From: an uncultured Streptococcus sp.
GTDB lineage: Bacteria > Bacillota > Bacilli > Lactobacillales > Streptococcaceae
NCBI GenBank assembly: GCA_902480035.1
Contig: CABSRC010000072.1
Coordinates: 1 to 8,694 of the forward strand
Direction of reading: 5' to 3'
Length of the DNA stretch: 8,694 bases
Position 1 is the stretch's first letter, and each line of letters begins with the position of its first letter. The translations under genes and the position numbers were made by a program. Under the pieces are notes generated by a model. That model worked only from the letters and a program-made list of their open reading frames with translations. It was not told the DNA's origin and ran no database searches. Below, piece after piece: positions 1-5,957 of this stretch.

Positions 1-14
1 AAAAGGAGTCGCTT

Positions 15-1067
15 ATGAAAGCTGCAACTTATGTATCTGCAGGCAATCTGCAACTGCTGGATCAACCAAAACCAGTGATCAAAAATCCAACGGATGCCAT
101 TGTGCGTGTCTTGAAGACAACCATCTGTGGGACAGACCTTCACATCCTAGGAGGAGATGTGCCAGCTTGTAAAGAAGGCACGATTTTAGGCCACGAAGGA
201 ATCGGGATCGTCGAAGAAGTCGGCGATGCAGTGAATAACTTCAAGGTAGGCGACAAGGTCATCATCTCTTGTGTCACAGCTTGTAATACCTGCTACTACT
301 GTAAACGTAGTTTGCCTTCTCACTGTGAAGATGGTGGTTGGATTTTGGGTCACTTGATCAACGGAACCCAAGCAGAGTATGTCCACATTCCACATGCGGA
401 TGGTAGTCTTTATCATGCGCCTGAAACTGTGGATGACGAAGCCTTGGTCATGCTCTCAGATATTCTCCCAACCTCTTATGAAATCGGGGTCCTCCCATCT
501 CATGTAAAACCTGGGGACAATGTCTGTATCGTTGGAGCTGGTCCGATCGGTCTTGCAGCTCTCTTGACTGTGCAGTTCTTCTCACCAGCTACGATTATCA
601 TGGTGGACTTGTCTGAATCTCGTCTTGAAGCGGCTAAGAAATTTGGAGCAACTCACACCATCTGCTCCAGCGATATCGCTGAAATCAAGGCCTTTATCAA
701 TGAAGTGACCGAAGGTCGTGGTGTCGATATCTCCATGGAATGTGTGGGCTATCCTGCTACCTTTGATGTCTGCCAAAACGTCATCTCTGTCGGTGGACAC
801 ATCGCTAATGTCGGTGTCCACGGAAAACCGGTTAGCTTCAATTTGGATGATTTGTGGATCAAGAACATTACCCTCAACACCGGTCTTGTCAATGCCAATA
901 CTACTGAAATGTTACTCAATGTCTTGAAATCAGGCAAGATCGATGCGACTAAGCTCATCACCCACCACTTCAAACTCTCAGAAGTTGAAAAAGCCTATGA
1001 TGTCTTTAAACATGCGGGTGAAAACCATGCTCTCAAGGTGATTATCGAAAATGATATCAGTGAATGA
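15..1067 (+). CDS. Zinc-dependent alcohol dehydrogenase (medium-chain dehydrogenase/reductase family)
   Basis: A 350-residue cytoplasmic enzyme expected to oxidise an alcohol, or reduce an aldehyde or ketone, with NAD(H). The N-terminal GroES-like domain shows likely catalytic-zinc ligands Cys38 (ICGTD) and His60-Glu61 (GHEG), with Asp149 a possible further ligand. A structural-zinc lobe has Cys90, Cys93, Cys96 and Cys104. The Rossmann fold follows, with GAGPIG at 174-179. Asp198 at the end of the second strand (VDLS) favours NAD over NADP. Length is normal for the family and no key residue is missing. The ATG at 15 follows AAGGAG at 3-8. The gene ends in its own terminator, so it is not part of the sialic-acid operon. 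Its promoter and any partner gene lie left of the window. The substrate cannot be read from the sequence; sorbitol- or threonine-dehydrogenase-like relatives share these motifs. Confidence 0.9.
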   Translation: MKAATYVSAGNLQLLDQPKPVIKNPTDAIVRVLKTTICGTDLHILGGDVPACKEGTILGHEGIGIVEEVGDAVNNFKVGDKVIISCVTACNTCYYCKRSLPSHCEDGGWILGHLINGTQAEYVHIPHADGSLYHAPETVDDEALVMLSDILPTSYEIGVLPSHVKPGDNVCIVGAGPIGLAALLTVQFFSPATIIMVDLSESRLEAAKKFGATHTICSSDIAEIKAFINEVTEGRGVDISMECVGYPATFDVCQNVISVGGHIANVGVHGKPVSFNLDDLWIKNITLNTGLVNANTTEMLLNVLKSGKIDATKLITHHFKLSEVEKAYDVFKHAGENHALKVIIENDISE

Positions 1068-1103
1068 AGTGGCAACTAATATTTGTTCATAGTTTTTTTA
1101 GAC

Positions 1104-1130
1104 GGACCAGAGATATTCTGGTCCTATTTT
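1104..1130 (+). terminator. Intrinsic terminator after the alcohol dehydrogenase
   Basis: An 8-bp perfect stem (GGACCAGA at 1104-1111 with TCTGGTCC at 1117-1124) has a 5-nt loop and is followed by TATTTT. The U-tract is short but the stem is GC-rich. It lies 36 nt after the dehydrogenase stop and before a new promoter, so it plausibly separates the two transcription units. Confidence 0.75.
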
Positions 1131-1154
1131 CAACCCCCAAAAGCCAATGATTCC

Positions 1155-1182
1155 TTGCAAAATAAATTTGTTGTCTTATAAT
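1155..1182 (+). promoter_or_regulatory. Sigma-A promoter of the 128-residue membrane protein gene
   Basis: The -35 box TTGCAA (1155-1160) is separated by 16 nt from a perfect -10 box TATAAT (1177-1182). Transcription should start near 1189, giving a leader of about 37 nt before the ATG at 1226. It lies just after the preceding terminator. Confidence 0.75.
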
Positions 1183-1190
1183 AGAAGTAC

Positions 1191-1204
1191 AGAAAACGAT
1201 TACA
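1191..1204 (+). promoter_or_regulatory. cre-like site (putative CcpA operator) at the transcription start
   Basis: AGAAAACGATTACA matches the cre consensus TGAAARCGYTTTCA at 11 of 14 positions, including the central ACG. It sits at about +2 to +16 of the predicted transcript, where bound CcpA would block early elongation or promoter clearance. The match is imperfect, so this is a candidate. Confidence 0.5.
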
Positions 1205-1225
1205 TAAAGAGAAAGGTGTGATCTT

Positions 1226-1612
1226 ATGAAACGGTTTTGTTATCATCGTGAATTCTGGATGGACTTCCATTTCTGGATCTTGGTCTTGCTTTTAGCGACT
1301 GTAGCTTTAACGATGCAGGCTCCGCTTTCGGTAGTTAGCCTAGCTTATCTTGCTTTTGTTGGGATTTTGATCCTTCTTCAGGTCTTTCAACCGTCTGTAT
1401 CGACACGGCAGTATCCAGAAGGTAGCTACCATTTCAATTGGACCTTTTATCGCGATACCCGACTGTATATCAATCTCTTTTTACTAGCAGGTCTCTTGGC
1501 AGGCCCAATGGCTTCATCGGATATGGTCTATTGGATCTTGCTTGGAGCCGTCGTTGGCTCTATTGGCTTTGTATTTGTCGTAAAGGAAAAAGCGACCCAA
1601 AAGATGGCCTAA
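1226..1612 (+). CDS. Small integral membrane protein of unknown function
   Basis: This 128-residue protein is not one I recognise. Its hydrophobicity pattern suggests four membrane segments at roughly residues 14-31, 34-54, 80-96 and 101-120. A polar, aromatic-rich stretch at 55-79 (PSVSTRQYPEGSYHFNWTFY) lies between segments 2 and 3. The N-terminus is basic and aromatic (MKRFCYHREFW) and the tail is lysine-rich (KEKATQKMA), which suggests both ends are cytoplasmic by the positive-inside rule. No catalytic motif, cysteine pair or signal-peptidase site is evident. The start ATG is supported by AAAGG at 1212-1216, 9 nt upstream. It has its own promoter, a cre-like site and a strong terminator, so it appears to be a genuine monocistronic gene. 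A small accessory or stress membrane protein is possible, but no function can be assigned. Confidence 0.8.
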   Translation: MKRFCYHREFWMDFHFWILVLLLATVALTMQAPLSVVSLAYLAFVGILILLQVFQPSVSTRQYPEGSYHFNWTFYRDTRLYINLFLLAGLLAGPMASSDMVYWILLGAVVGSIGFVFVVKEKATQKMA

Positions 1613-1628
1613 GGAATCACCATGTCCT

Positions 1629-1665
1629 AGATCTCTGAAACTAGTTTCAGAGATCTTTTTATTTT
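1629..1665 (+). terminator. Strong intrinsic terminator after the 128-residue protein gene
   Basis: Positions 1629-1656 form a perfect 28-nt palindrome (12-bp arm AGATCTCTGAAA, central CTAG, then TTTCAGAGATCT). It is followed directly by T-rich sequence (TTTTTATTTT to 1665). The minus-strand side has no T-tract, so it acts mainly on + strand transcripts. It insulates the sialic-acid operon from upstream read-through. Confidence 0.92.
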
Positions 1666-1706
1666 GCCCTAAAATGTGAAACTATAATCCAATTGCACGA
1701 TTAATA

Positions 1707-1735
1707 TTGTAAGCGCTTTAAAAATAGATTATAAT
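1707..1735 (+). promoter_or_regulatory. Sigma-A promoter of the sialic-acid operon
   Basis: The -35 box TTGTAA (1707-1712) lies 17 nt from a perfect -10 box TATAAT (1730-1735). The predicted start near 1742 gives a leader of about 40 nt before nanE. The -10 box lies within a perfect 10-bp palindrome, GATTATAATC (1727-1736). A more upstream TATAAT (1683-1688) has no convincing -35 partner. Confidence 0.82.
1708..1721 (+). promoter_or_regulatory. cre site (CcpA operator) overlapping the operon -35 box
   Basis: TGTAAGCGCTTTAA matches the cre consensus TGAAARCGYTTTCA at 12 of 14 positions, with the full AAGCGCTTT core. It covers five of the six bases of the -35 hexamer, so CcpA with phosphorylated HPr would exclude RNA polymerase. 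This predicts glucose repression of the operon, in line with known catabolite control of streptococcal nan genes. Confidence 0.85.
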
Positions 1736-1782
1736 CAATTTACAAGTACTCGAGTTGCCTTATTATCAAAGGAGTAGGAGTT

Positions 1783-2481
1783 ATGTCAAAGATTACAAAA
1801 GATGAACTGATTGAACAAATCAAAGACGGCATCATTGTTTCTTGTCAAGCTCTCCCTCATGAACCGCTCTATACAGAAGCAGGAGGAGTCATTCCTCTCT
1901 TAGTAAAAGCGGCTGAGCAGGGTGGAGCTGTCGGAATCCGAGCCAATAGTGTCCGGGATATCAAGGAAATCAAGGAAGTGACCAAGTTACCGATCATTGG
2001 GATTATCAAACGTGATTACCCACCTGAAGAACCCTTTATCACGGCGACTATGAAAGAAGTCGATGAGCTGGCAGCTTTGGATATCGCAGTCATTGCGCTT
2101 GATTGTACCAAACGGCCGCGTCATGATGGCCTTTCGATTAGTGACTTTATCCATCAAGTCAAAGAGAAATATCCTGACCAACTCTTGATGGCTGATATCT
2201 CTACTCTGGAAGAAGGATTGACAGCTGTCGAAGCGGGAGTGGACTTTGTCGGAACGACCCTTTCGGGCTATACGGACTACAGTCCAAAGGTTGATGGTCC
2301 AGATTTTGAACTGATTCATCGTCTCTGCCAAGCAGGAGTAGATGTCATCGCAGAAGGCAAGATCCACTATCCGGATCAAGCCAAGAAAATCCATGATCTC
2401 GGGGTTCGCGGCATCGTTGTAGGTGGTGCCATTACTCGACCAAAAGAGATTACAGAGCGCTTCGTCGCAGCCTTAAAATGA
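1783..2481 (+). CDS. nanE: N-acetylmannosamine-6-phosphate 2-epimerase (NanE)
   Basis: NanE converts ManNAc-6-phosphate to GlcNAc-6-phosphate in the cytoplasm, joining sialic-acid breakdown to amino-sugar metabolism. The 232-residue length fits this TIM-barrel family. Recognisable landmarks are SCQALPHEPLY (20-30), AGGVIPLL (33-40), GIRAN with Arg53 (51-55), GIIKRDY with the likely catalytic Lys76 (73-79), ADIS with Asp138 (137-140), AEGK with Glu191 (190-193) and the phosphate-binding VVGGAITRP (212-220). Arg, Lys, Asp and Glu fall at spacings like those of the characterised clostridial enzyme. The ATG at 1783 is preceded by AAAGGAG at 1768-1774, 8 nt away. It is the first gene of the operon. 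A 139-nt non-coding gap follows before satA. Confidence 0.95.
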   Translation: MSKITKDELIEQIKDGIIVSCQALPHEPLYTEAGGVIPLLVKAAEQGGAVGIRANSVRDIKEIKEVTKLPIIGIIKRDYPPEEPFITATMKEVDELAALDIAVIALDCTKRPRHDGLSISDFIHQVKEKYPDQLLMADISTLEEGLTAVEAGVDFVGTTLSGYTDYSPKVDGPDFELIHRLCQAGVDVIAEGKIHYPDQAKKIHDLGVRGIVVGGAITRPKEITERFVAALK

Positions 2482-2620
2482 GTAAACAAAACAGTAGATT
2501 GAAGGAGGAGGAGACCGAATAGAGAGTAGTCGAATCTGAAACATGAACAAGAATAGGCGTCCTCATTGAGGATAACCCCCTGTAAGAGTAATCTTACCGT
2601 AAATTGTGAGGAGAAATCAC
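2482..2620 (+). other. Intercistronic leader of satA with orphan Shine-Dalgarno sequence and hairpin
   Basis: This 139-nt gap holds no convincing gene. AAGGAGGAGGAG at 2502-2513 is a very strong SD-like stretch, but the nearest ATG (2543) is 29 nt downstream and opens only eight codons. A 6-bp hairpin (GTAAGA 2582-2587, loop GTAA, TCTTAC 2592-2597) sits 10 nt before the real satA SD. A weak promoter-like pair (TTGAGG 2566-2571, 17 nt, TAATCT 2589-2594) is also present but unconvincing. The region may control satA mRNA stability, or may be the scar of a lost gene. Confidence 0.5.
2608..2613 (+). promoter_or_regulatory. satA ribosome binding site fixing the ATG start at 2621
   Basis: GAGGAG lies 7 nt before the ATG at 2621. 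An in-frame GTG at 2606 overlaps this site and cannot be the start, because it would place the SD inside the gene and add five residues before the signal peptide. Confidence 0.85.
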
Positions 2621-3937
2621 ATGAAAATGAAAAAAGTATTGTGCTCGTTGGTAGCTGGTGCAGCTCTTCTAGCACTCGCAGCTTGTGGCTCTAGCGGAGG
2701 ATCAAAATCAGAATCTTCTGGTGGAAATTCTGGTAAAACAGAAATCACTTGGTGGGCCTTCCCAGTCTTTACTCAAGAAAAAGCAGAAGATGGTGTTGGA
2801 ACCTACGAAAAATCAATTATTGCAGCTTTTGAAAAAGCAAATCCAGATATCCACGTGAATTTGGAAACGATTGACTTCAAGTCAGGTCCTGAAAAGATCA
2901 CAACGGCTATTGAAGCAGGAACTGCTCCAGATGTGCTCTTTGATGCACCTGGACGGATCATTCAGTATGGTAAAAATGGAAAATTGGCTGATTTGAACGA
3001 TCTCTTTACCGAAGATTTTGTCAAAGATGTCAATAATGAAAATATCATTCAAGCCAGCAAGGCAGGCGACACAGCTTACATGTATCCAATTAGTTCAGCA
3101 CCATTCTACATGGCGATGAATAAGAAGATGCTCAAAGATGCAGGCGTGTTGGATCTTGTCAAAGAAGGCTGGACAACAGACGACTTTGAAAAAGTATTGA
3201 AAGCTTTGAAAGACAAAGGTTATACACCAGGATCACTCTTCAGTAATGGTCAAGGTGGAGACCAAGGAACTCGTGCCTTCATTGCTAACCTTTATGGCGG
3301 TTCTGTTACTGATGAAAAAGTAACCAAGTATACAACAGATGATCCAAAATTTGTCAAAGGTTTGGAAAAAGCTTCTAAATGGATCGATGACGGCTTGATG
3401 ATGAATGGTTCTCAATTCGATGGTGGAGCAGACATCCAAAACTTTGCGAATGGTCAAACTTCTTACACTATCTTGTGGGCGCCTTCACAAAACGGTATCC
3501 AAGCTAAATTGTTGGATGCAAGTAAGGTCGAAGTAGTAGAAGTGCCATTCCCATCTGACTCAGGCAAGCCAAAATTGGAATACCTTGTCAATGGATTTGC
3601 AGTCTTCAATAATAAAGATGAAAAGAAAATTGCTGCTGCTAAGAAATTTGTACAGTTCATCGCAGACGACAAAGAATGGGGTCCAAAAGATGTTGTGCGT
3701 ACAGGAGCTTTCCCAGTTCGTAGTTCATTTGGTAAGTTGTACGATGACAAACGGATGGAAACCATCAGCACTTGGACAAAATACTACTCACCATACTACA
3801 ACACAATCGACGGTTTTGCAGAAATGCGTACACTTTGGTTCCCAATGTTGCAATCTGTTTCAAACGGGGATGAAAAAGCAGAACCAGCTTTGAAGACATT
3901 TACTGAAAAAGCAAACGAAACGATCAAGAAAAAATAG
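2621..3937 (+). CDS. satA: Sialic-acid ABC transporter substrate-binding lipoprotein (SatA)
   Basis: A family-1 carbohydrate-binding lipoprotein of 438 residues that would capture free sialic acid outside the membrane and pass it to SatB/SatC. The N-terminus has a basic start (MKMKK), a hydrophobic core and the lipobox LAAC with lipidated Cys22. A Ser/Gly/Lys-rich tether runs from 23 to about 39. The mature domain opens with EITWWAFPVF (41-50), and GTAPDVLFDAP (100-110) is typical of sugar-binding proteins of this class. The substrate is inferred from the surrounding nanE, yhcH, nanA and nanK genes and resemblance to pneumococcal SatA. Binding-site residues cannot be read from sequence alone. 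The gene is separated from nanE by 139 nt and from satB by 203 nt, both structured, which suggests separate control of binding-protein dosage. Confidence 0.92.
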   Translation: MKMKKVLCSLVAGAALLALAACGSSGGSKSESSGGNSGKTEITWWAFPVFTQEKAEDGVGTYEKSIIAAFEKANPDIHVNLETIDFKSGPEKITTAIEAGTAPDVLFDAPGRIIQYGKNGKLADLNDLFTEDFVKDVNNENIIQASKAGDTAYMYPISSAPFYMAMNKKMLKDAGVLDLVKEGWTTDDFEKVLKALKDKGYTPGSLFSNGQGGDQGTRAFIANLYGGSVTDEKVTKYTTDDPKFVKGLEKASKWIDDGLMMNGSQFDGGADIQNFANGQTSYTILWAPSQNGIQAKLLDASKVEVVEVPFPSDSGKPKLEYLVNGFAVFNNKDEKKIAAAKKFVQFIADDKEWGPKDVVRTGAFPVRSSFGKLYDDKRMETISTWTKYYSPYYNTIDGFAEMRTLWFPMLQSVSNGDEKAEPALKTFTEKANETIKKK

Positions 3938-3942
3938 ATCAT

Positions 3943-3970
3943 CTATGAAACTCAAATGATCCTTTCATAG
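3943..3970 (+). other. Hairpin immediately after the satA stop codon
   Basis: CTATGAAA (3943-3950) pairs perfectly with TTTCATAG (3963-3970) around a 12-nt loop. An alternative pairing, GATCAT (3937-3942) with ATGATC (3956-3961), would compete with it or form a pseudoknot. There is no U-tract, so it is more likely an RNA 3'-end or stability element than a terminator. Confidence 0.5.
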
Positions 3971-3984
3971 AAATAAGAAAGCAT

Positions 3985-4045
3985 AGGCCCCCTCGATTTC
4001 TTATCTCCATACGTAGATTGAAAGAGGGGGCCTTCATATTTTCAC
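3985..4045 (+). terminator. GC-rich hairpin between satA and satB (partial terminator or RNA-protecting stem)
   Basis: AGGCCCCCTC (3985-3994) pairs perfectly with GAGGGGGCCT (4024-4033). The stem can extend through TTTC (3997-4000) with GAAA (4020-4023), and ATCT (4003-4006) with AGAT (4015-4018). The following sequence, TCATATTTTCAC, has only a weak U-tract, so some read-through to satB is expected. ATAAGAAA (3973-3980) is also complementary to TTTCTTAT (3997-4004), a pairing that competes with the upper extensions of this stem. The likely role is to make satA transcripts more abundant than permease transcripts. Confidence 0.7.
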
Positions 4046-4125
4046 TCTCCTAATTATCATATGTAGAAAGGCGCAGTGCCATCCATTCCACATAGGAATC
4101 AAGGAAAAAATAGAAAAAGAACACT

Positions 4126-4131
4126 AGGAGG
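4126..4131 (+). promoter_or_regulatory. satB ribosome binding site supporting a GTG start
   Basis: AGGAGG lies 9 nt before GTG at 4141. The next in-frame ATG, at 4162, has no comparable SD at proper distance, so the GTG start is preferred. Confidence 0.8.
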
Positions 4132-4140
4132 TGCCTTACT

Positions 4141-5028
4141 GTGAAGGTAAACAAAATCCGAATGAGGGAGACGCTCGTTTCCTACGCATTCCTAGCACCC
4201 ATTTTAATCTTCTTTACGGTCTTTGTCCTAGCCCCCATGATCATGGGATTTGTGACAAGTTTCTTCAACTATTCTATGACATCCTTTAAGTTTGTCGGTT
4301 TAGAAAATTATTCCCGCATGTTTGCGGATAAGGTCTTTGTGAAGTCCTTGATCAATACCGTCATCATCGTTATCGGATCCGTTCCGATCGTCGTATTGTT
4401 CTCCTTGTTTGTGGCTTCTCAGACCTACCATCAAAATGCGATTGCGCGTTCCTTCTATCGTTTCGTCTTCTTCCTTCCAGTTGTTACAGGGAGTGTAGCG
4501 GTAACGGTTGTATGGAAATGGATCTATGATCCACTATCAGGGATTTTGAACTTTGTATTGAAATCTGGACATGTCATCAACCAAAACATTTCTTGGTTGG
4601 GGGACAAGCACTGGGCTTTGATGGCCATCATTATCATCTTGTTGACCACCTCTGTTGGTCAACCGATCATCCTCTACATCGCAGCTATGGGAAATATTGA
4701 TAATTCTCTCGTAGAAGCAGCGCGTGTTGACGGTGCGACAGAATTTCAAGTTTTCTGGAAGATCAAATGGCCAAGCTTGTTGCCAACAACTCTTTATATT
4801 GCCATCATTACGACCATTAACTCTTTCCAATGTTTCGCCTTGATCCAATTGTTGACATCCGGTGGTCCTAACTACTCAACGAGTACCCTTATGTACTACC
4901 TCTATGAAAAAGCCTTTAAACTCTCTGAATACGGTTATGCCAACACCATGGGTGTCTTCCTTGCGGTGATGATTGCCATTATCAGTTTTGCGCAATTCAA
5001 GATCCTCGGAAACGACGTAGAATACTAA
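4141..5028 (+). CDS. satB: Sialic-acid ABC transporter permease SatB
   Basis: A 295-residue inner subunit of a carbohydrate-uptake (CUT1-type) ABC importer. Six hydrophobic segments fit roughly residues 13-36, 70-92, 106-128, 159-181, 214-240 and 268-288. The cytoplasmic EAA loop that docks the ATPase starts at Glu192 (EAARVDGAT) and continues to the prolines of WPSLLP (210-215). The N-terminal SYAFLAP (14-20) and FVGLENYSRMF (51-61) are typical of MalF-like permeases. It starts with GTG after a good SD. It is followed 15 nt later by satC, so the two permeases are translationally close and should be made in equal amounts. They would form a heterodimer channel fed by SatA. No ATPase is encoded nearby. 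Confidence 0.93.
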   Translation: MKVNKIRMRETLVSYAFLAPILIFFTVFVLAPMIMGFVTSFFNYSMTSFKFVGLENYSRMFADKVFVKSLINTVIIVIGSVPIVVLFSLFVASQTYHQNAIARSFYRFVFFLPVVTGSVAVTVVWKWIYDPLSGILNFVLKSGHVINQNISWLGDKHWALMAIIIILLTTSVGQPIILYIAAMGNIDNSLVEAARVDGATEFQVFWKIKWPSLLPTTLYIAIITTINSFQCFALIQLLTSGGPNYSTSTLMYYLYEKAFKLSEYGYANTMGVFLAVMIAIISFAQFKILGNDVEY

Positions 5029-5043
5029 AGAAAGGAGCCTCAG

Positions 5044-5883
5044 ATGAAACCAACACAAAAGAAACCCATCACTGCCTTTACAGTGATTTCAACGATCATT
5101 TTGCTCCTTTTGACAGTCTTGTTCATTTTCCCATTTTATTGGATTTTGACAGGGGCCTTTAAGTCTCAGCCAGATACCATTATGATCCCACCTCAGTGGT
5201 GGCCAAAGACACCAACCATGGAAAACTTCCAACAGTTGATGGTACAAAACCCAGCCCTACAATGGTTGTGGAATAGTGTCTTCATCTCCCTTGCAACCAT
5301 GCTTTTGGTGTGTATGACCTCTTCCTTGGCAGGATATGTCTTGGCTAAGAAACGCTTCTATGGGCAACGAATTCTCTTTGCTATCTTTATCGCGGCCATG
5401 GCTCTTCCGAAACAAGTTGTCTTAGTTCCATTGGTACGGATTATTAACTTTATGGGGATCCATGATACCCTTGCAGCGGTTATTCTACCATTGGTTGGAT
5501 GGCCATTCGGGGTCTTCTTGATGAAGCAATTTAGTGAAAACATCCCAACAGAACTCTTAGAATCTGCTAAGATCGATGGTTGTGGAGAGTTGCGGACTTT
5601 CTGGAGCGTTGCCTTCCCAATTGTCAAGCCGGGATTTGCAGCCCTTGCCATCTTTACCTTTATCAACACCTGGAACGACTACTTTATGCAATTGGTAATG
5701 CTGACCTCTCGGCAAAACTTGACCATTTCCTTAGGGGTAGCAACCATGCAGGCTGAAATGGCCACCAACTATGGCTTGATCATGGCTGGGGCAGCCCTAG
5801 CTGCAGTGCCAATCGTTACGGTCTTCCTGGTTTTCCAAAAATCCTTCACACAAGGGATTACCATGGGAGCGGTCAAAGGATAA
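5044..5883 (+). CDS. satC: Sialic-acid ABC transporter permease SatC
   Basis: A 279-residue MalG-like permease partner of SatB. Hydrophobic segments lie near 13-36, 77-100, 109-131, 143-160, 197-216 and 244-264. The EAA loop reads ESAKIDGCGELRTFW (173-187) and continues to the proline of FPIVKP, matching the ESAxIDGxxE version usual for MalG-type subunits. NTWNDYF (208-214) and the short C-terminal GAVKG are also typical. SD AAAGGAG (5031-5037) lies 6 nt before the ATG. It is separated from yhcH by 74 nt with no clear terminator, so transcription probably continues. Sialic-acid specificity is inferred from the operon. Confidence 0.93.
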   Translation: MKPTQKKPITAFTVISTIILLLLTVLFIFPFYWILTGAFKSQPDTIMIPPQWWPKTPTMENFQQLMVQNPALQWLWNSVFISLATMLLVCMTSSLAGYVLAKKRFYGQRILFAIFIAAMALPKQVVLVPLVRIINFMGIHDTLAAVILPLVGWPFGVFLMKQFSENIPTELLESAKIDGCGELRTFWSVAFPIVKPGFAALAIFTFINTWNDYFMQLVMLTSRQNLTISLGVATMQAEMATNYGLIMAGAALAAVPIVTVFLVFQKSFTQGITMGAVKG

Positions 5884-5957
5884 GTCGTCCGCTTGGACAA
5901 ACGATAGTTGTGTACAGATCGGTTTTCTAGGCTGAGAAGTATCGAAAGGATGAGAAT

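Noticed and set aside
15..1067. Alcohol dehydrogenase as a member of the sialic-acid pathway
   Set aside because: It is separated by two terminators and two promoters from nanE and belongs to the medium-chain alcohol dehydrogenase family, not to known sialic-acid oxidoreductases.
1438..1638. 66-codon + strand frame within the 128-residue protein gene, running into the terminator
   Set aside because: It is out of frame inside a better-supported gene, has no SD, and runs into the terminator arm.
1683..1688. Upstream TATAAT as a second -10 box for the nan operon
   Set aside because: No acceptable -35 hexamer lies 15-19 nt upstream; that stretch falls around the T-tract of the preceding terminator.
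2543..2569. Eight-codon leader peptide (MNKNRRPH) behind the orphan SD in the satA leader
   Set aside because: The SD is 29 nt from the ATG, too far for normal initiation, and the peptide shows no run of regulatory codons. It is not supported as a gene.
2606..2620. GTG start for satA five codons upstream
   Set aside because: It overlaps the SD and adds residues before a normal lipoprotein signal peptide.
5884..5957. GTCC-GCTT-GGAC hairpin after satC as a terminator
   Set aside because: The stem is only 4 bp and no T-tract follows, so read-through into yhcH is expected.
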